This document shows, one piece after another, positions 22,638 to 33,932 of a DNA stretch of 64,000 nt (positions are counted from its first letter, which is position 1; the number at the start of each line of letters is the position of its first letter). Source of the DNA: Ottelia alismoides (lineage: Eukaryota > Streptophyta > Magnoliopsida > Alismatales > Hydrocharitaceae); NCBI GenBank assembly GCA_037367405.1, contig JAZKJV010000681.1, positions 1 through 64,000 on the forward strand, written 5' to 3'. The translations under genes and the position numbers were made by a program. Under the pieces are notes generated by a model that did not search any database, was not told the DNA's origin, and saw nothing but the letters and a program-made list of their open reading frames with translations.

Positions 22638-22706
22638 GGCACGAGACCCTCTTGACTTTTTTATTTTATTCATTCATCTTTGTATATAGCCTTTCTTTTC
22701 ACTTCC

Positions 22707-22783
22707 CTATATCTAGCACGAGTTATGTCTTCTTCATCGCTCTTGACTCTGAGGACATCGTTCGAGCTAAGTATAGGGGGGTG
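22707..22783 (+). repeat. Long PPT-like hairpin 5 of E1
   Basis: An imperfect 23 bp stem: CTATATCTAGCACGAG... on the left pairs with ...CGAGCTAAGTATAG on the right over a loop of about 24 nt, followed by GGGGGGTGTG. The matching long hairpin of E2 is at 44416-44486. Confidence 0.65.
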
Positions 22784-24385
22784 TGTATATATTTCATATA
22801 TACTTTAGCCATAACTCGTACTTTGTGTGAGTGTGTTAATAAATAAAATGGCTAAAAACCTTGAAAATCACAAAAATTAAAAAAAATTTCATGTACATAA
22901 ACATTCTTTTATTTGCACATAAATAGCTAGTGTATAAATTATTTTTGTAAAAATGATTTCAAAAATATTTTGTGTAAAGCTTGTGTAAATATTTTCTTAT
23001 CAAAATTATGTATATAGTACAAAATTTTTCCAAAATGTTTTGAAAATCAAAAGTTTGCAAAAATCTTGTGTAAATGTGTGTAAATATCTTTTTGCAAAAC
23101 TTGCACTTCATGCATCATCCATTCATGATTTCAAAACATTTTTCAAAAATTTTGCATGTTTGTAAACTTTGTGTAAACAGCATCTTTTGTACATATGTAT
23201 ATAGTTTTTCTGGATGATAGTTGACATTTAAACGAGCCTGGAATCAAATTGAGAAATGGAGCTTGATTAAGATCTTAATCCACCTAACTTCTAAGAGGAA
23301 CCTTATAGGGCTTAGGTTTAAGGCTTTTCAGGTCCATGGTGACTTAATTCTTTGAGTCCACTAGGCTATGATCACATGTCATCTCAATGAGCCTAAGTAG
23401 AGAACTTAACAACAACACATGACTCATATAGACAATGACTTTACTTGGACACCAGCACTATGCACCAAGCTCTCTACGGATGAGGTGGTGAGGAGGCAGT
23501 CTTCCTTGACTTGGGGTAGCATATGAGGGTAGTACTTCTAGGCGGAACCTCTCTTCTTCTTTTAGTGAAGGAAGTGCGTCTCAACTTGGTCTGGTTCCCA
23601 TGAGGTCTAACGACGGGAGTTGTGGGTTGCAATAAAGCTTCAAAAGAGGGATAGTCTACTGGCTCAAGAGGAAAAACTCCTTGTATATATGCTGCACATG
23701 TATATGTTGTATAGATGCACTTGAAAAAAAAATGTGCAAAAAGAAAATAACTCCAAAAAAGTGGTCGGTCTGATAGAAAATGATAATCCCACCGGAGTAT
23801 GTATATAGAGTGCAATAAGCAAAGCTTGAGTTTCATAATCCACCTGATGTAGCTTGCAGCAGGGAGACTTGGCTACACTGGTCAAGCTCCCAAGGGTACA
23901 TGGCTACACTGGCCTTGACCCATTCTCTTCTTCCTCCTCTTCTTGAGCCGGTTGAACTTGAACTTAGAAGGGAATACCCCCCTCCTCGAGGAAAGAGTGG
24001 CCAGATTGAGGTCATAGAGTTACCTTGTTGGGGAGGGTTGCCAAGTTGCCATTTCTGAGGTGGAGAGCTTAGACCTCACATTCACAGGACAAGAAAAGAT
24101 TCATGGTCTTCAGGGTTTGTGATTGATGACTTGTTCTGATCTGGAGCATTGAGGAGTCTTGGTTATAGATTAGTGGAACTTAGGGGCTGTTGAGTTTTAG
24201 GCTTAAAGTCCAAATAAGGTTCCGACACATTAATAATCCAAAGATCTGATCGAGCTCCATACCTTAATTTAATGAAGGCAAGTTTAATAAATCAACCTTG
24301 ATCCATGTACATTCTCTTTTTCTTTTTCTTTATTTCTTTTTCACTTCTTTTTCAAATAAGTGTTTGCTAAGGGACTAGCAAAGTT
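22784..24385 (+). other. E1 3' untranslated region
   Basis: The first part (to about 23210) is AT-rich with repeated TTTTGCAAAA/TTGTGTAAAT words. From about 23320 it matches positions 8-1040 (E3 3' UTR). No supported ORF; open frames on the minus strand match non-coding DNA in E3. Confidence 0.6.
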
Positions 24386-24398
24386 AAGTATAGGGGGG
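24386..24398 (+). promoter_or_regulatory. E1 polypurine tract
   Basis: AAGTATAGGGGGG lies directly before the 3' LTR. It is preceded by the TTTGCT-(8 nt)-AGCAAA hairpin at 24362-24382. This is the presumed primer for plus-strand synthesis. Confidence 0.8.
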
Positions 24399-27300
24399 TG
24401 ATGAATACTCATTCATCACTCTTTATTCTTATATTTTAACTACAAAAACCTTTGCAAATGCATGTATATAGTTGTAAATAGAAATAATTACCAAAAGCAT
24501 GCATTGTGTAAAAACCTATAATTAGCATGTTTTTGTGCAAAAATAAAAGAATAAAGATTAAAAAGAAAAAGAGGGAAATATTTAGTATAAATATTGAGCA
24601 ACCAAACCCAAGGGAGGGCTCAGCATGGGCCTGACCGCATAAAAGCCAAAGTAGAGGGATATAGGGGCTCATGTGTGTAAATATATATGTAAATAAAATA
24701 AAAAGTATTTTCCTCACAAAAATAGACTCAAATTGGTTTGTAAATACTTGTATATATTTATAAATATAAAATCAAGATAAAAATATAAAAATTAAAAAAG
24801 AAAACAAAAACCTCACTCATGTATATAGTCACTATGTGTATAAACCATATATCTTATAAATAAATAAAATCAATCTCCAAAAATTTTTGTAAATATTCTA
24901 TATTACATAGTGTAAATAAATAAAATAAAACCCTTCAAAAACAAAATAAAAATAACAAAATTAAAAACATAAAAATATATTATAAATATACCATGTATAT
25001 AAATGTACATATCTATTTATTTCACCATGTATATAAATAATAAAAAAATAAAAATATATTTTTAGTCCTTATTTTATGATATAAATAAATAAAATATAAA
25101 ATGGGAATAAAATTGTATAAAAATAACAAATTAAAAATCAAAATTAAAAACCTATATATTGTATATATACCTATATATAACCCTACTATGTACATACCTT
25201 ATTTTTACTTTGAAAAATTAATTAAAAATCACAAAAAAATAGAAAAAAATAAATATTTTTCATGTTTTAAGTTTTTATTAATTCGATCATTTTCTATCTC
25301 AAAATAAATAAACAAATAAAATAGGCTTGGCGGCTTCTGATTGGTCCACGGGGGTTTGTTGACCCCGGTCAACTTCCCCCGCGGACCCTCTTCCCCGCGG
25401 ATCTGGGTAACCGACCCATTTTCTCGATTCATTTCCTAGTCGACCCGATCGCCTATGACCTTAATCCCGGGCCCCGATTAATCTTCGATCATCCATGATT
25501 CTCGCCCGGGGTGGGTTCGATGGATCCGAGCTCCGAGCGACTCACCCGACCTTCACCTTTCCGGATCCCTGAGCATATAAAATGTCGTCACCGGTGACCT
25601 ATTCTTCCATCTTTGGATCTCCCCCTCATCGCCTGTAACCTCCTCCACCTTGCCTGAGTGACAGCGGAGCTTGTGGGAGTTGCAGCGAGGCCCGGGAAGT
25701 CGGGAGCCACTGATCCGGTGGTCTTCACCGTCGTGCGCCACCGCGAGCGCGCCCAGCCTCGGGGAGACGACGCCCCCTTGCAGGCAATGACCCCGGAGCT
25801 TCTTGAGCTCCAGCCCAGTCGACAGCCTTCACCAGGTAACCTTCTTAGCCTCTAGTTTAGCGTAAATTAGGATTTTTAGATTTGGGTAGCCGTAGCTCCG
25901 CCAGCTCCACCCTTCGTCCCCGTCCACTCACTTGACCATCCGACACCGCCATCATGTCCGCCAGACCCCTCTCCACTTTCTCCGACCTCCCATTCCCCCT
26001 GGTTCGCCCCGGACCAGGGACATCGGGCCTTCCCTTCCGCTGCTCGCCGGAGGCCCATCATCTCGACGCACCAGACATCCTTTTCTCGCTCTGACGGGTC
26101 GAGGCAGTTTGCCCTCGACCCCGTGTTTTGCTTGTGCAGGTTAGATCGTCGAAAGGACCTCATCTGGAGGTCCAAGGGTCGAGCACAGCAGCTCCAGGTC
26201 TTCCGCGTCGCCGGAGCTCTCCGGAGCTCCCCGCCTTCATCGGAGCATTGCATCAGCTGCGGAGCTTCACGGCAGAGCCTTTCCGCACCTCAGGAGCAGC
26301 AGGGGAGGATCTCAGCACGTGTACTGGGCCGGCGAAGCTCGCCGGCCAAGTGTTCTTCCACCATCTTCCCCGACCGTCAGATCAGCCTCGGTGCTCCAGA
26401 TCTGATCCCGTTCGTCCATTCACAGAGCAGCCCTGACCGCCAGATCTTTGAGGTTTGATCTCCACCATCTGATGGCTGAGGTTTAGCCATGACGTCTTTG
26501 CACCGTCAGATCCAGCACGTGGCTGAATCTCATCCGTCCGATCCGAGCGAGGCCCTCCTTCGCAGACCCACGTTACAGCACCACCGTCTGATCTTCCACG
26601 TGGACGCGTTCCAGCCGTCGGATCGAGCCGAGGGTTTCACTTGTGTGCGGCGCGCCATCCTACCCGTCTGATCTGCCACGCGTAGCGCATCCAGCCCTCG
26701 ATATTTAATAAGGGGTAAATTGTCCTTAGGCCCCTCTACTTTTCGCATTTAGTACTTAGTCCTGTAAATACGTAGTGTAGCTCTTTTATTTTTGCAAATA
26801 TTACACTGAGGACCTTCATGTTTATTTAAATTGTATTTATACCCCTATTTGCTGTGAGCACGTGCATCGACACGTGGTTTTTGGTACATTTGCACTCTTT
26901 GCCCTGCGTTTTTGGCTTGTTACTCTTTACACTTTTAAAAATAGGTATGACAATTAGGTCCCCCCAGGCCTGAGTCACGTGTATCGTGCGTGGCCCGGGG
27001 GGTAATTTGCATTCCTCACCCTACAGTTTACAAGCTTGTTATTCCAGGGACCCAAAACTTTAATATAATTGCAGATAGGTCCCTCTGCATTGTGTGTTGG
27101 TTTTGATTTTTAATAAAATAGCAAACATACTCCAAATCCAATGAAAATTGGACTCATGGCTCCTGCCATAGTGTAAAATTTTCTGGAATTCTTGGGGACA
27201 ATTTTCTTTTGTTTTGATATTTTTAAAAATCCAAAAAACATCTATTTTTGTCTCTGTCTAAGTTGAAAAACTACAAAAAATATTAAAACTCATTTAAAAA

Positions 27301-28044
27301 TTATAAAAAAAATTACTTACTGTTTGTCTGTGCTTGCTTGATTTTCTAGCCAATTTTGGCTATTTTTCATTACTTAAAACTTCTAAAAATTGAAAAAAAA
27401 CTCAAAATCCCATAAAAACTCTAGTAAATAAATTAAAAATCTAAAAAAAATAATTTAGGTGCCCAATTTTTCCTTGTTTTCTTCTCTATACAGGAAAAAT
27501 ACCTCCAGGCTTATTGGGGGCTCTTAGATATTTTGTCTAAGCCCCTTAAGCTCGGCTGGACAGTACCTACAGTTTTTAACTTTGTTTGATTTTTAGAAAA
27601 TAAAATAAACATCAGAAAAATCCTAAAAATTCATTAAAAACAGTAAAAATTATAAAACACACAAAAATATTTTAATTTGAATTTTTGGTTGATTTTTAGT
27701 GTATTAAATAAATTGTTGAAGTGTGTTGTTTCCTTGTTTTTATTATCTTCTTAATACCTTAAAAATCCAAAAAAATATAAAATACTTAAAAACCGCCAAA
27801 ATTACCCTTTTATTTTCTTTTCCTTTCTTTTTGACTACTTCGTAGGCCGCGAGTCCAATCCGTGCTCCTTGTGTTCGACCCTGGTCGCTATACCAGGTTA
27901 AACTAATAGCAAGACCGCTACCGTGTTTGATTTGATTTTTATTTTTTTGATTGGTGGTCTATTTTTCTTGATCGAGCCATCCTGATCGCTTGGGTCGCAA
28001 CGACCGTTTAGCACCTTATACCCTAGTGGTCGGGACGCTCATCA
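24399..28044 (+). mobile_element. E1 3' LTR
   Basis: It is 3,646 bp, TGATGAATACTC...CGCTCATCA, followed by the target duplication AGGAG. It contains the second copies of the TATA-like site (25574-25583) and the splice-like pair (25836 and 26139). It differs from the 5' LTR by scattered substitutions and small indels. Confidence 0.9.
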
Positions 28045-28049
28045 AGGAG

Positions 28050-28882
28050 CGAGCTCGTAAGATTAATCATAGAGCTTCAGAGATATAATAATGAAGAACA
28101 CATGAGAAAATAGCTCTTGAAATATTTATCTCATAGTATAGAGTGGAAAGCAAAGAATAAAGAGCTTTTTGCTCTTGTTGTGTTTTGTAGAATGAGGTAT
28201 GGGCTCCTATTTATAGGTCTTAAGGCCTCGAAGACATTGGCTTTCAAAAAATAGTCATCGTGAACAAATCAAGAACGAAATCACCTTCACAAATCTTTCT
28301 CAAATGGAATATGATCGATCAGGATACAAAAGGTGATTGATCAGAATCAAATGATCAATCATGTGGATAGGTGATCGGTCGGAATCATATGATGATCGAT
28401 TGGAGAGCAAAAATGATCGATCAGAAATATAGTTGATGTAATTCAAATCATGATCGGCAGGAAACAAGGTTGATCTATCATGTGTGATCGATCAGGTCAG
28501 AATGGTTGATCGATCAACTTGATTCTTTGACCTGAAAGTTCACAGTCAAAGTCAACGGGCTGAAATGCAATGCACATGGTTTGACGTATTTTACACTCTA
28601 AAACAATTAGAAAATGCGGGACTAAATAAACGAAGAGGCTTCATCTTCATCTTGAGCTTGAGATCCATCCTTGAGTTTAAGTTGAAGTTCCTTAGCTTTG
28701 AACTCGTTTGAGCTTCGTAGCTTCTTCTTTACTTAAGCTTGCACTTCTCAGGCTTGAGCTTCTTCCTAGTTCAGTAGCTTTCCTTCTCTTCGCCTTAGTA
28801 CAAGCTAACTGCACAAGTTTTGTTATCATCAAAATATGCGTGCTCATGTACTAATGATCCCTCCTCTTATGTGTGCCCCACA
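28050..28882 (-). mobile_element. C1 3' LTR, right part
   Basis: It continues the LTR broken at 14835 and ends ...GCCCCACA, read on the minus strand as TGTGGGGC. It matches 52083-52965. A block at about 28310-28520 is dense in the palindromic word TGATCGATCA and variants, and a block at 28660-28770 in GAGCTT words. Confidence 0.8.
28206..28217 (-). promoter_or_regulatory. TATA box of the C1 3' LTR
   Basis: The minus strand reads CCTATAAATAGG, a strong TATA box. The same motif sits at 52341-52352 in the 5' LTR, where it would drive the element's transcript leftward. Confidence 0.6.
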
Positions 28883-28897
28883 ATCTCTCCCCTTTTG
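28883..28897 (-). promoter_or_regulatory. C1 polypurine tract
   Basis: The minus strand reads AAAAGGGGAGAGATT just before the LTR start TGTGGGGC. This is the usual copia arrangement and fixes the LTR boundary at 28882. Confidence 0.7.
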
Positions 28898-29385
28898 ATG
28901 ACGACAAAATATTTTATGTGTTAGCAAAAAATAATGTGTGTGAGCAAATAATTTTTGTAAAAAAATTTGTCTCCCTTTTTTTGATATAACCAAAAAAATC
29001 TAAATTTATACCAAACGTTGATTAATACTAACTTTAACCGATATAAATTATTAAAGAGATAACTAAAATACATCTCCCCCTTTTTGTTTGATTTTTTTTA
29101 ATCAGAACCTAAGAAGTCACCTAATGTCCTTGGTGATAGACTTCTCCAGTCTTGATAGCTTTTCCATGATGGTGGTGTCCATACATGGTTATGAAAGTTG
29201 TTTAGCCCTGACGGGATATACCTTTGTTGACGTGACCTCCTCCATTTTTTTGGTCTTCGATGCTTGAAAAGTTTTATTTTGGTGCCCTTTCTCTTTCGAG
29301 TCCTTCAGGGTTAGGCTACATAGTTCACTTCTTTCTCCAAACCATTTTCTTTTCTAAAAAGAATAAGAGGTAGAAGCATGATTTT
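28898..29385 (-). other. C1 internal region without ORF
   Basis: AT-rich sequence between the gag remnant and the PPT, where an intact copia element would hold several kilobases of pol. No trace of integrase or reverse transcriptase was seen, so pol has been lost. Confidence 0.5.
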
Positions 29386-30412
29386 CTATTTACTTTTTTC
29401 CTTTTTATAGAAGGTATAAAAGTACATTTTTATAAGTTTAGTAACTTCTTTTTCTAAACTAAGTAGTTTTATTTTAAAACTACTTAGATCTTGATTTAGC
29501 ATCTCATTTTCTTTTTTTAAATCATCTAGATCATTAAGCAAAAGAGATTTATCTTCTACTAGTTTTTTGTTAAACTTTTCTAGCATCATGACTTGTCTAA
29601 ACATACATTGAGAGGTATTGTAAAACTCGGAATAAGAAAGCTCATTTAACTCATTTTCTGAGTCATAGTCGGATGCGTCGTATTCGACTATTCCTTTGAA
29701 TCCTACGCGTGTGATTTCTTCTTCACTACTGCTTGAGTCATCACTCCATGATGCTTGCATTGCTTTCTTATTGGATTTCTTCTTGAACTTCTTTTCCCAT
29801 ATGAAGTTCTTCTGTAGCTAAGAGCAGTCCTTCATCGCGTTGGTCATGAGTGTAATATCATCATCGCTATTAAAACCCTCATTTGGTTACTTCTTTACCG
29901 TAGTGAGGGATTCTTTTGCAGCTTTTCTCCTTCTTTCCGACTATTCTCATGCTATGTTTCATAAGTAAGGAGGTTACTATGAGGTCTTCCAATGAGGTCT
30001 TGTTGAAGTTTGTTGACTATTCTATAGTTGTTACCTTATGCTCCCATTTTGGCAATATGGAAGTAATGATTTTACTTGCAAGTTCTCTGTCTAGGAAGAT
30101 CCTTCCCGAGTTTCTCAGTTGATTCACAATAAGGGTGAACAAAATATTCATTTCCTTAATGGTCTCCCTTTCTTCATTTTTAATGTCTTATAATCAAGAG
30201 TTAGCATTCTAAAGCGAGAGTCGTTCACCTTTGGTATCCGGATACTTCCATATCTCATAAGATGTCTTTAGATAATATACTCGATCATATTCGACTTCTA
30301 ACAAAGCACAGTATATGAAGTTCATTGCCTTAGAAATGAGTGTCATCCAAACCAATTCAGTGGCAGTGTAGCATGTCTCCTCCTCTCTGAACTTGAATAC
30401 CTTCCTCATCAT
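29386..30412 (-). pseudogene. Degenerate copia gag
   Basis: Read right to left, pieces of a copia Gag appear in order with frame breaks. Near 30300 is EYDRVYYLKTSYEIWK, the usual copia 'W..L...Y' region. Around 29900-30170 are fragments of the EMNILFTLIVNQL and LEDLIVTSLLMKH type. At 29386-29760 is a 124-residue frame, MQASWSDDSSSSEEE followed by a coiled-coil-like part, as in the segment after the zinc knuckle in copia Gag. The knuckle itself was not found. The protein would have formed the particle shell and is now broken. Confidence 0.65.
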
Positions 30413-30572
30413 GTTTTAGAGAGAAAAGTCAGATGATCGGAGGAAAATCATCATCTTGGTCTTCCAACTGGAGCATTTTTCCCATTGAAGAGCGATGGAT
30501 GAACTATGGAGCTTCCCTCCATACACGATCCTGAAATGTTGACCATAAGTGTGTGACTTCCTTTACACATAT

Positions 30573-30588
30573 GAGGTTTTGATACTAA
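30573..30588 (-). promoter_or_regulatory. C1 primer binding site, initiator tRNA-Met (degenerate)
   Basis: The minus strand reads TAGTATCAAAACC beside the LTR; the initiator tRNA-Met site is TGGTATCAGAGC. Two or three bases are changed. Its position between gag and the right-hand LTR sets the orientation of C1. Confidence 0.55.
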
Positions 30589-30592
30589 ATAT

Positions 30593-30891
30593 TGATTTTA
30601 TATATATCCTCGAGGACACTAGTCCATTAGTGTGGGTGGGTTGAACTTATGACCTAGATCGTTGCAATAACAATATTATAAAATAAGCATATTGTTACGT
30701 AGCACTTTTAATCACAGATAAACAATCAACCACAAGTGTGCTTGTATTTAACATGAAAACCCTCCTAGGTAAAAATCACGACATGAGTCTCTCAACTCGG
30801 GCTTTCAACCTTACCCACATGAGTCTTCCACTAACCTGAGTTGCTTATGCAGGCGATCTAATCGTACTACAACCTGATTTGATTATGTGGT
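30593..30891 (-). mobile_element. C1 5' LTR, left part
   Basis: It matches 14403-14730 in order and is cut at 30891 by E2. The last five bases GTGGT (30887-30891) recur at 52078-52082. Confidence 0.8.
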
Positions 30892-33800
30892 TGACGAGTC
30901 GCTGAATACGTTGTTTAATTTGTGTCCGTTGTAGCACGTGTACTTAGCGATTCGGTCAGAACCGAGAGAAGATCTCCGTGAAGAGTGTCTCGGCTTTAAT
31001 TTATATCCCGGGCAAGTCCGGGGTCGAACTCAGGGAGACAAAGGAACAACTTAGGTTTTAATTCAAAAAATTAGATCTAGATTGCAGTGCGGTATTTTTT
31101 ATATTTTTTTAATGCAAATAGGATGCCAAAATGCACAATGCAAGTGAACTAATATACTAAGAAAGCATACAACTTAGCTAAATTAAGTTTAATGTCAAAT
31201 CAGTTCAATTCAGCCAAATTATATTTTTCCTAGAGTCCTAATCTAGAGATGAACACAAAACATATTTTTTTAGAATTTTAGGAGTTAAAATGCAATAATG
31301 AAAAATACACACTTTTTATGGGTTTTTTCGCAATTTCTCACACAAACAGTAAGTAAAAATTATGAAAAATTTACTGGAACTAAAACATGATGCAAGGAAA
31401 ATACATTAATATTTTTGGATTTTTCTGACAAATTATGAATTTTTTTATGAATTTTTTAGTGAAATCAGAGTGACAGCGAGTAAATAATTTCTAGTAAATC
31501 CAAATTATCAAATTAAGCAGAATGCGAATTATCCCAAAAATATATTTTCATGTAGAATCCAGAAGAATTGAAATTTCGCAAATAGGATATGCGTGGATTT
31601 AATTAAAAATCGAACACTAAAAGCACTCTACAATTTATTTCAGGCACAAGACAACTCCAATGGATGTGAAATTTGGACTGTAAGTTACTCACATATCAAG
31701 GCATCACATACAATTTTTGTGGAATTTTTAAAGCAACCGTGAGTCAGATATAATTTTAAGAGCACAGAATGGGTAAAATATGCTAAATTTCAGTTAACTA
31801 TTTTTAATTAATTACCCATGAGTCACAAAAATATAAACAAATATCTATAATGTAGAGAATTAGTTGCTCAACACAATGCCACTTTTCATTGAATAAAAAG
31901 ATACAAAAGAGTGGTCCAAATTAACACACAAACACAGGGGTATCCGTGCAAAATCATAACTGGAAATGAACAAGACAAATATGTACAGGGACGTTTTTGT
32001 AATTACATAAACAAGAGAAATAAAAATCGCAATTTTTACAATTAAAAAAATTCACCTTCTTCTTCCTCTTGCTTGGGTGTAGGGAGAAGAACCCAAAAAA
32101 GGGGTTTGAGGTCGGCGGCGGTGGCGCGCCGCGCGCGGCCACGAGGACGTCGGCGGCCGTGGGGAGGTGGTGGGGCAGCCGCGCGTGGGCGCGGGTGAGA
32201 GAGGGGCGGCGCGGCTGTTGGCGAGCGGAGGCGCGCACGGCAGCCCGGGAGCGGCGCTCCGCCGCACGCGAGGCGGAGGATCGTGGCGAGGAAGAGGGCC
32301 GTGCGGCCTGGAGCGGCAGCTGGAGGGGCCGCGCGCGGCCCGCGCCGCCGGTGATGGAGATGGGCGGCGGCGGTGGGGCTCCTCCCCCACCGCTGCTGTG
32401 TTACTGCGGTTTTTTTTTATTTTTTTTTATTTTTTTTAATTCTTTTTACTGTTGTGATAAAAAGAGAGATATTTTTGTTTTAAATTTTTTTAATTTTTTT
32501 AAATTTTCTTTAGACAGGAACATAAAAACACAAACATATAAAAAAAGGATATGATGATGATGGTTATGAAAATAAATTAAACAAATGGGAAGAAAAATGT
32601 GATGGTGGTGATGGAAAGGATGAAAATGATAAAATTATGAAACAACAAGGAAAACAAAATTTTAGATAAAATAAAACAACAAGAAAAATGAAGGGAAATA
32701 CTTACCTGGTCTTCGCCGGTTTGGCGGAGCAGCTACGCTGGACTCCTCTCGTCGCCTCGATCCGATTGGCGAAAAATCGGAGAAGCTTAGCGAGCTCGAC
32801 GGGGAACTCGTGACGCGAAGCGGAGCTCCGCGGATCTCACCTGAAGGAGGTCGTCGCTTGAGGACGATGCTTCGCCGCTGTCACCAACAAAACACTCCAA
32901 GCTCTCTCCTTATTCTATAAGAATGGTGGATGGGCAAAAAATGTGGATGTGGAGATGATTATAAAGAGATGAATAATGGGAGTTAGAGAGGTGGTGGTGT
33001 TGAATGAGAAGTTAGATTATTGGTGGAGTTGAATGGGAGGTTGGTGGAAGAATATGGAGTGGAATGGAGGTTGAAAGAAGACTTGGAGGTTAATGGAGAA
33101 AGGGAAGTTATTGTAGAGAATGGGAAAAAATAAATACATAAATAATGATATAAAGTATGCTACTTTAAATACAACAAAAATAAAGAGGGAAAAAATAGTG
33201 GTGAATTTACAAATAAATACATACAACATGTACAATTTTTGTCTATTTTTCTAATTTGTATTTTTTTGTCTTTTTAATAAGAGATATTTACAACGGAAAA
33301 ATACTATAAAATAATATAATTAAAATACAACACAATCATGATATTTTTGTATTTTTAGCAATTATGAAAGATACAATAAAAATTAAAGAAAGAATGAATA
33401 TATACAAGGTATACAATGTACATCTAGGTCCCAAAACCCAACTTTTGCAAACAAGCTCCGATTTTAATGAAACCACTTTCGTTGGATAGATAATTTTCTA
33501 ACTTGAACTTTAAAAGTGAGTTTGGTGAATTTGGAGTTCATACGGAGCGGGAATTTAGCTTGGAAGTTGGTCTTTACGGTTTTTTCCCATTGGGATCTAG
33601 GAGCATTTATTTGAGGTAAAATTTATTTTGTATTTTTATATTTTTATGTACATTATTATGAACAAGTTAGAGAAAGAATTAGCCAAAAAGGAGTTGAAAT
33701 GAAATTATTAAAAATACATGAAGTTTTGGGTTATTTACAGGTATAAAACTCCTTTATTTTTGCGTCTTTTTATGTGTAATTTATTTTGTACAATCTTATA

Positions 33801-33932
33801 TACAATAATTAGTGTGTTTTATTTACAAGAGTTATTTTGTTAATTTATTGATTTTATGGACATTTATTTGGGATTTTACTCGGGGATTTTGCTAAGATCA
33901 AGATATTGAGATGATGAATCGTGGATTCGTCA
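30892..33932 (-). mobile_element. E2 LTR1 (outer 3' LTR, type A)
   Basis: It is 3,041 bp. The left end reads TGACGAGTCGCTGAATACGT (type A, as next to the PBS at 48488). Its GC-rich block (32100-32400) is clearly diverged from that of LTR2-4, and its acceptor-like site differs. A 5' splice-like site CCAG|GTAAGTAT on the minus strand is at 32706. Confidence 0.85.

Larger units (their letters stand above)
14836..28044 (+). mobile_element. E1: complete non-autonomous Athila-like Ty3/gypsy element
   Basis: The element is 13.2 kb, bounded by TG...CA LTRs and a perfect 5 bp duplication AGGAG (14831-14835 and 28045-28049). In order: LTR, tRNA-Asp PBS, a 1.5 kb leader, one Gag-like ORF (20056-22176), a row of PPT-like hairpins, a 1.6 kb 3' UTR, PPT, LTR. 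No protease, reverse transcriptase, RNase H or integrase is present, so it belongs with gag-only LTR elements (the TR-GAG or LARD type) and would need enzymes from a relative. The two LTRs differ at scattered positions only, so insertion is fairly recent. Confidence 0.9.

Noticed and set aside
32052..32554. Proline-, arginine- and alanine-rich frames of 90-200 codons in the LTR GC-rich blocks (also near 36400, 41000 and 50300)
   Set aside because: Several overlapping frames on both strands are open because of the high GC content; they change frame between LTR copies by indels, so no coding constraint.
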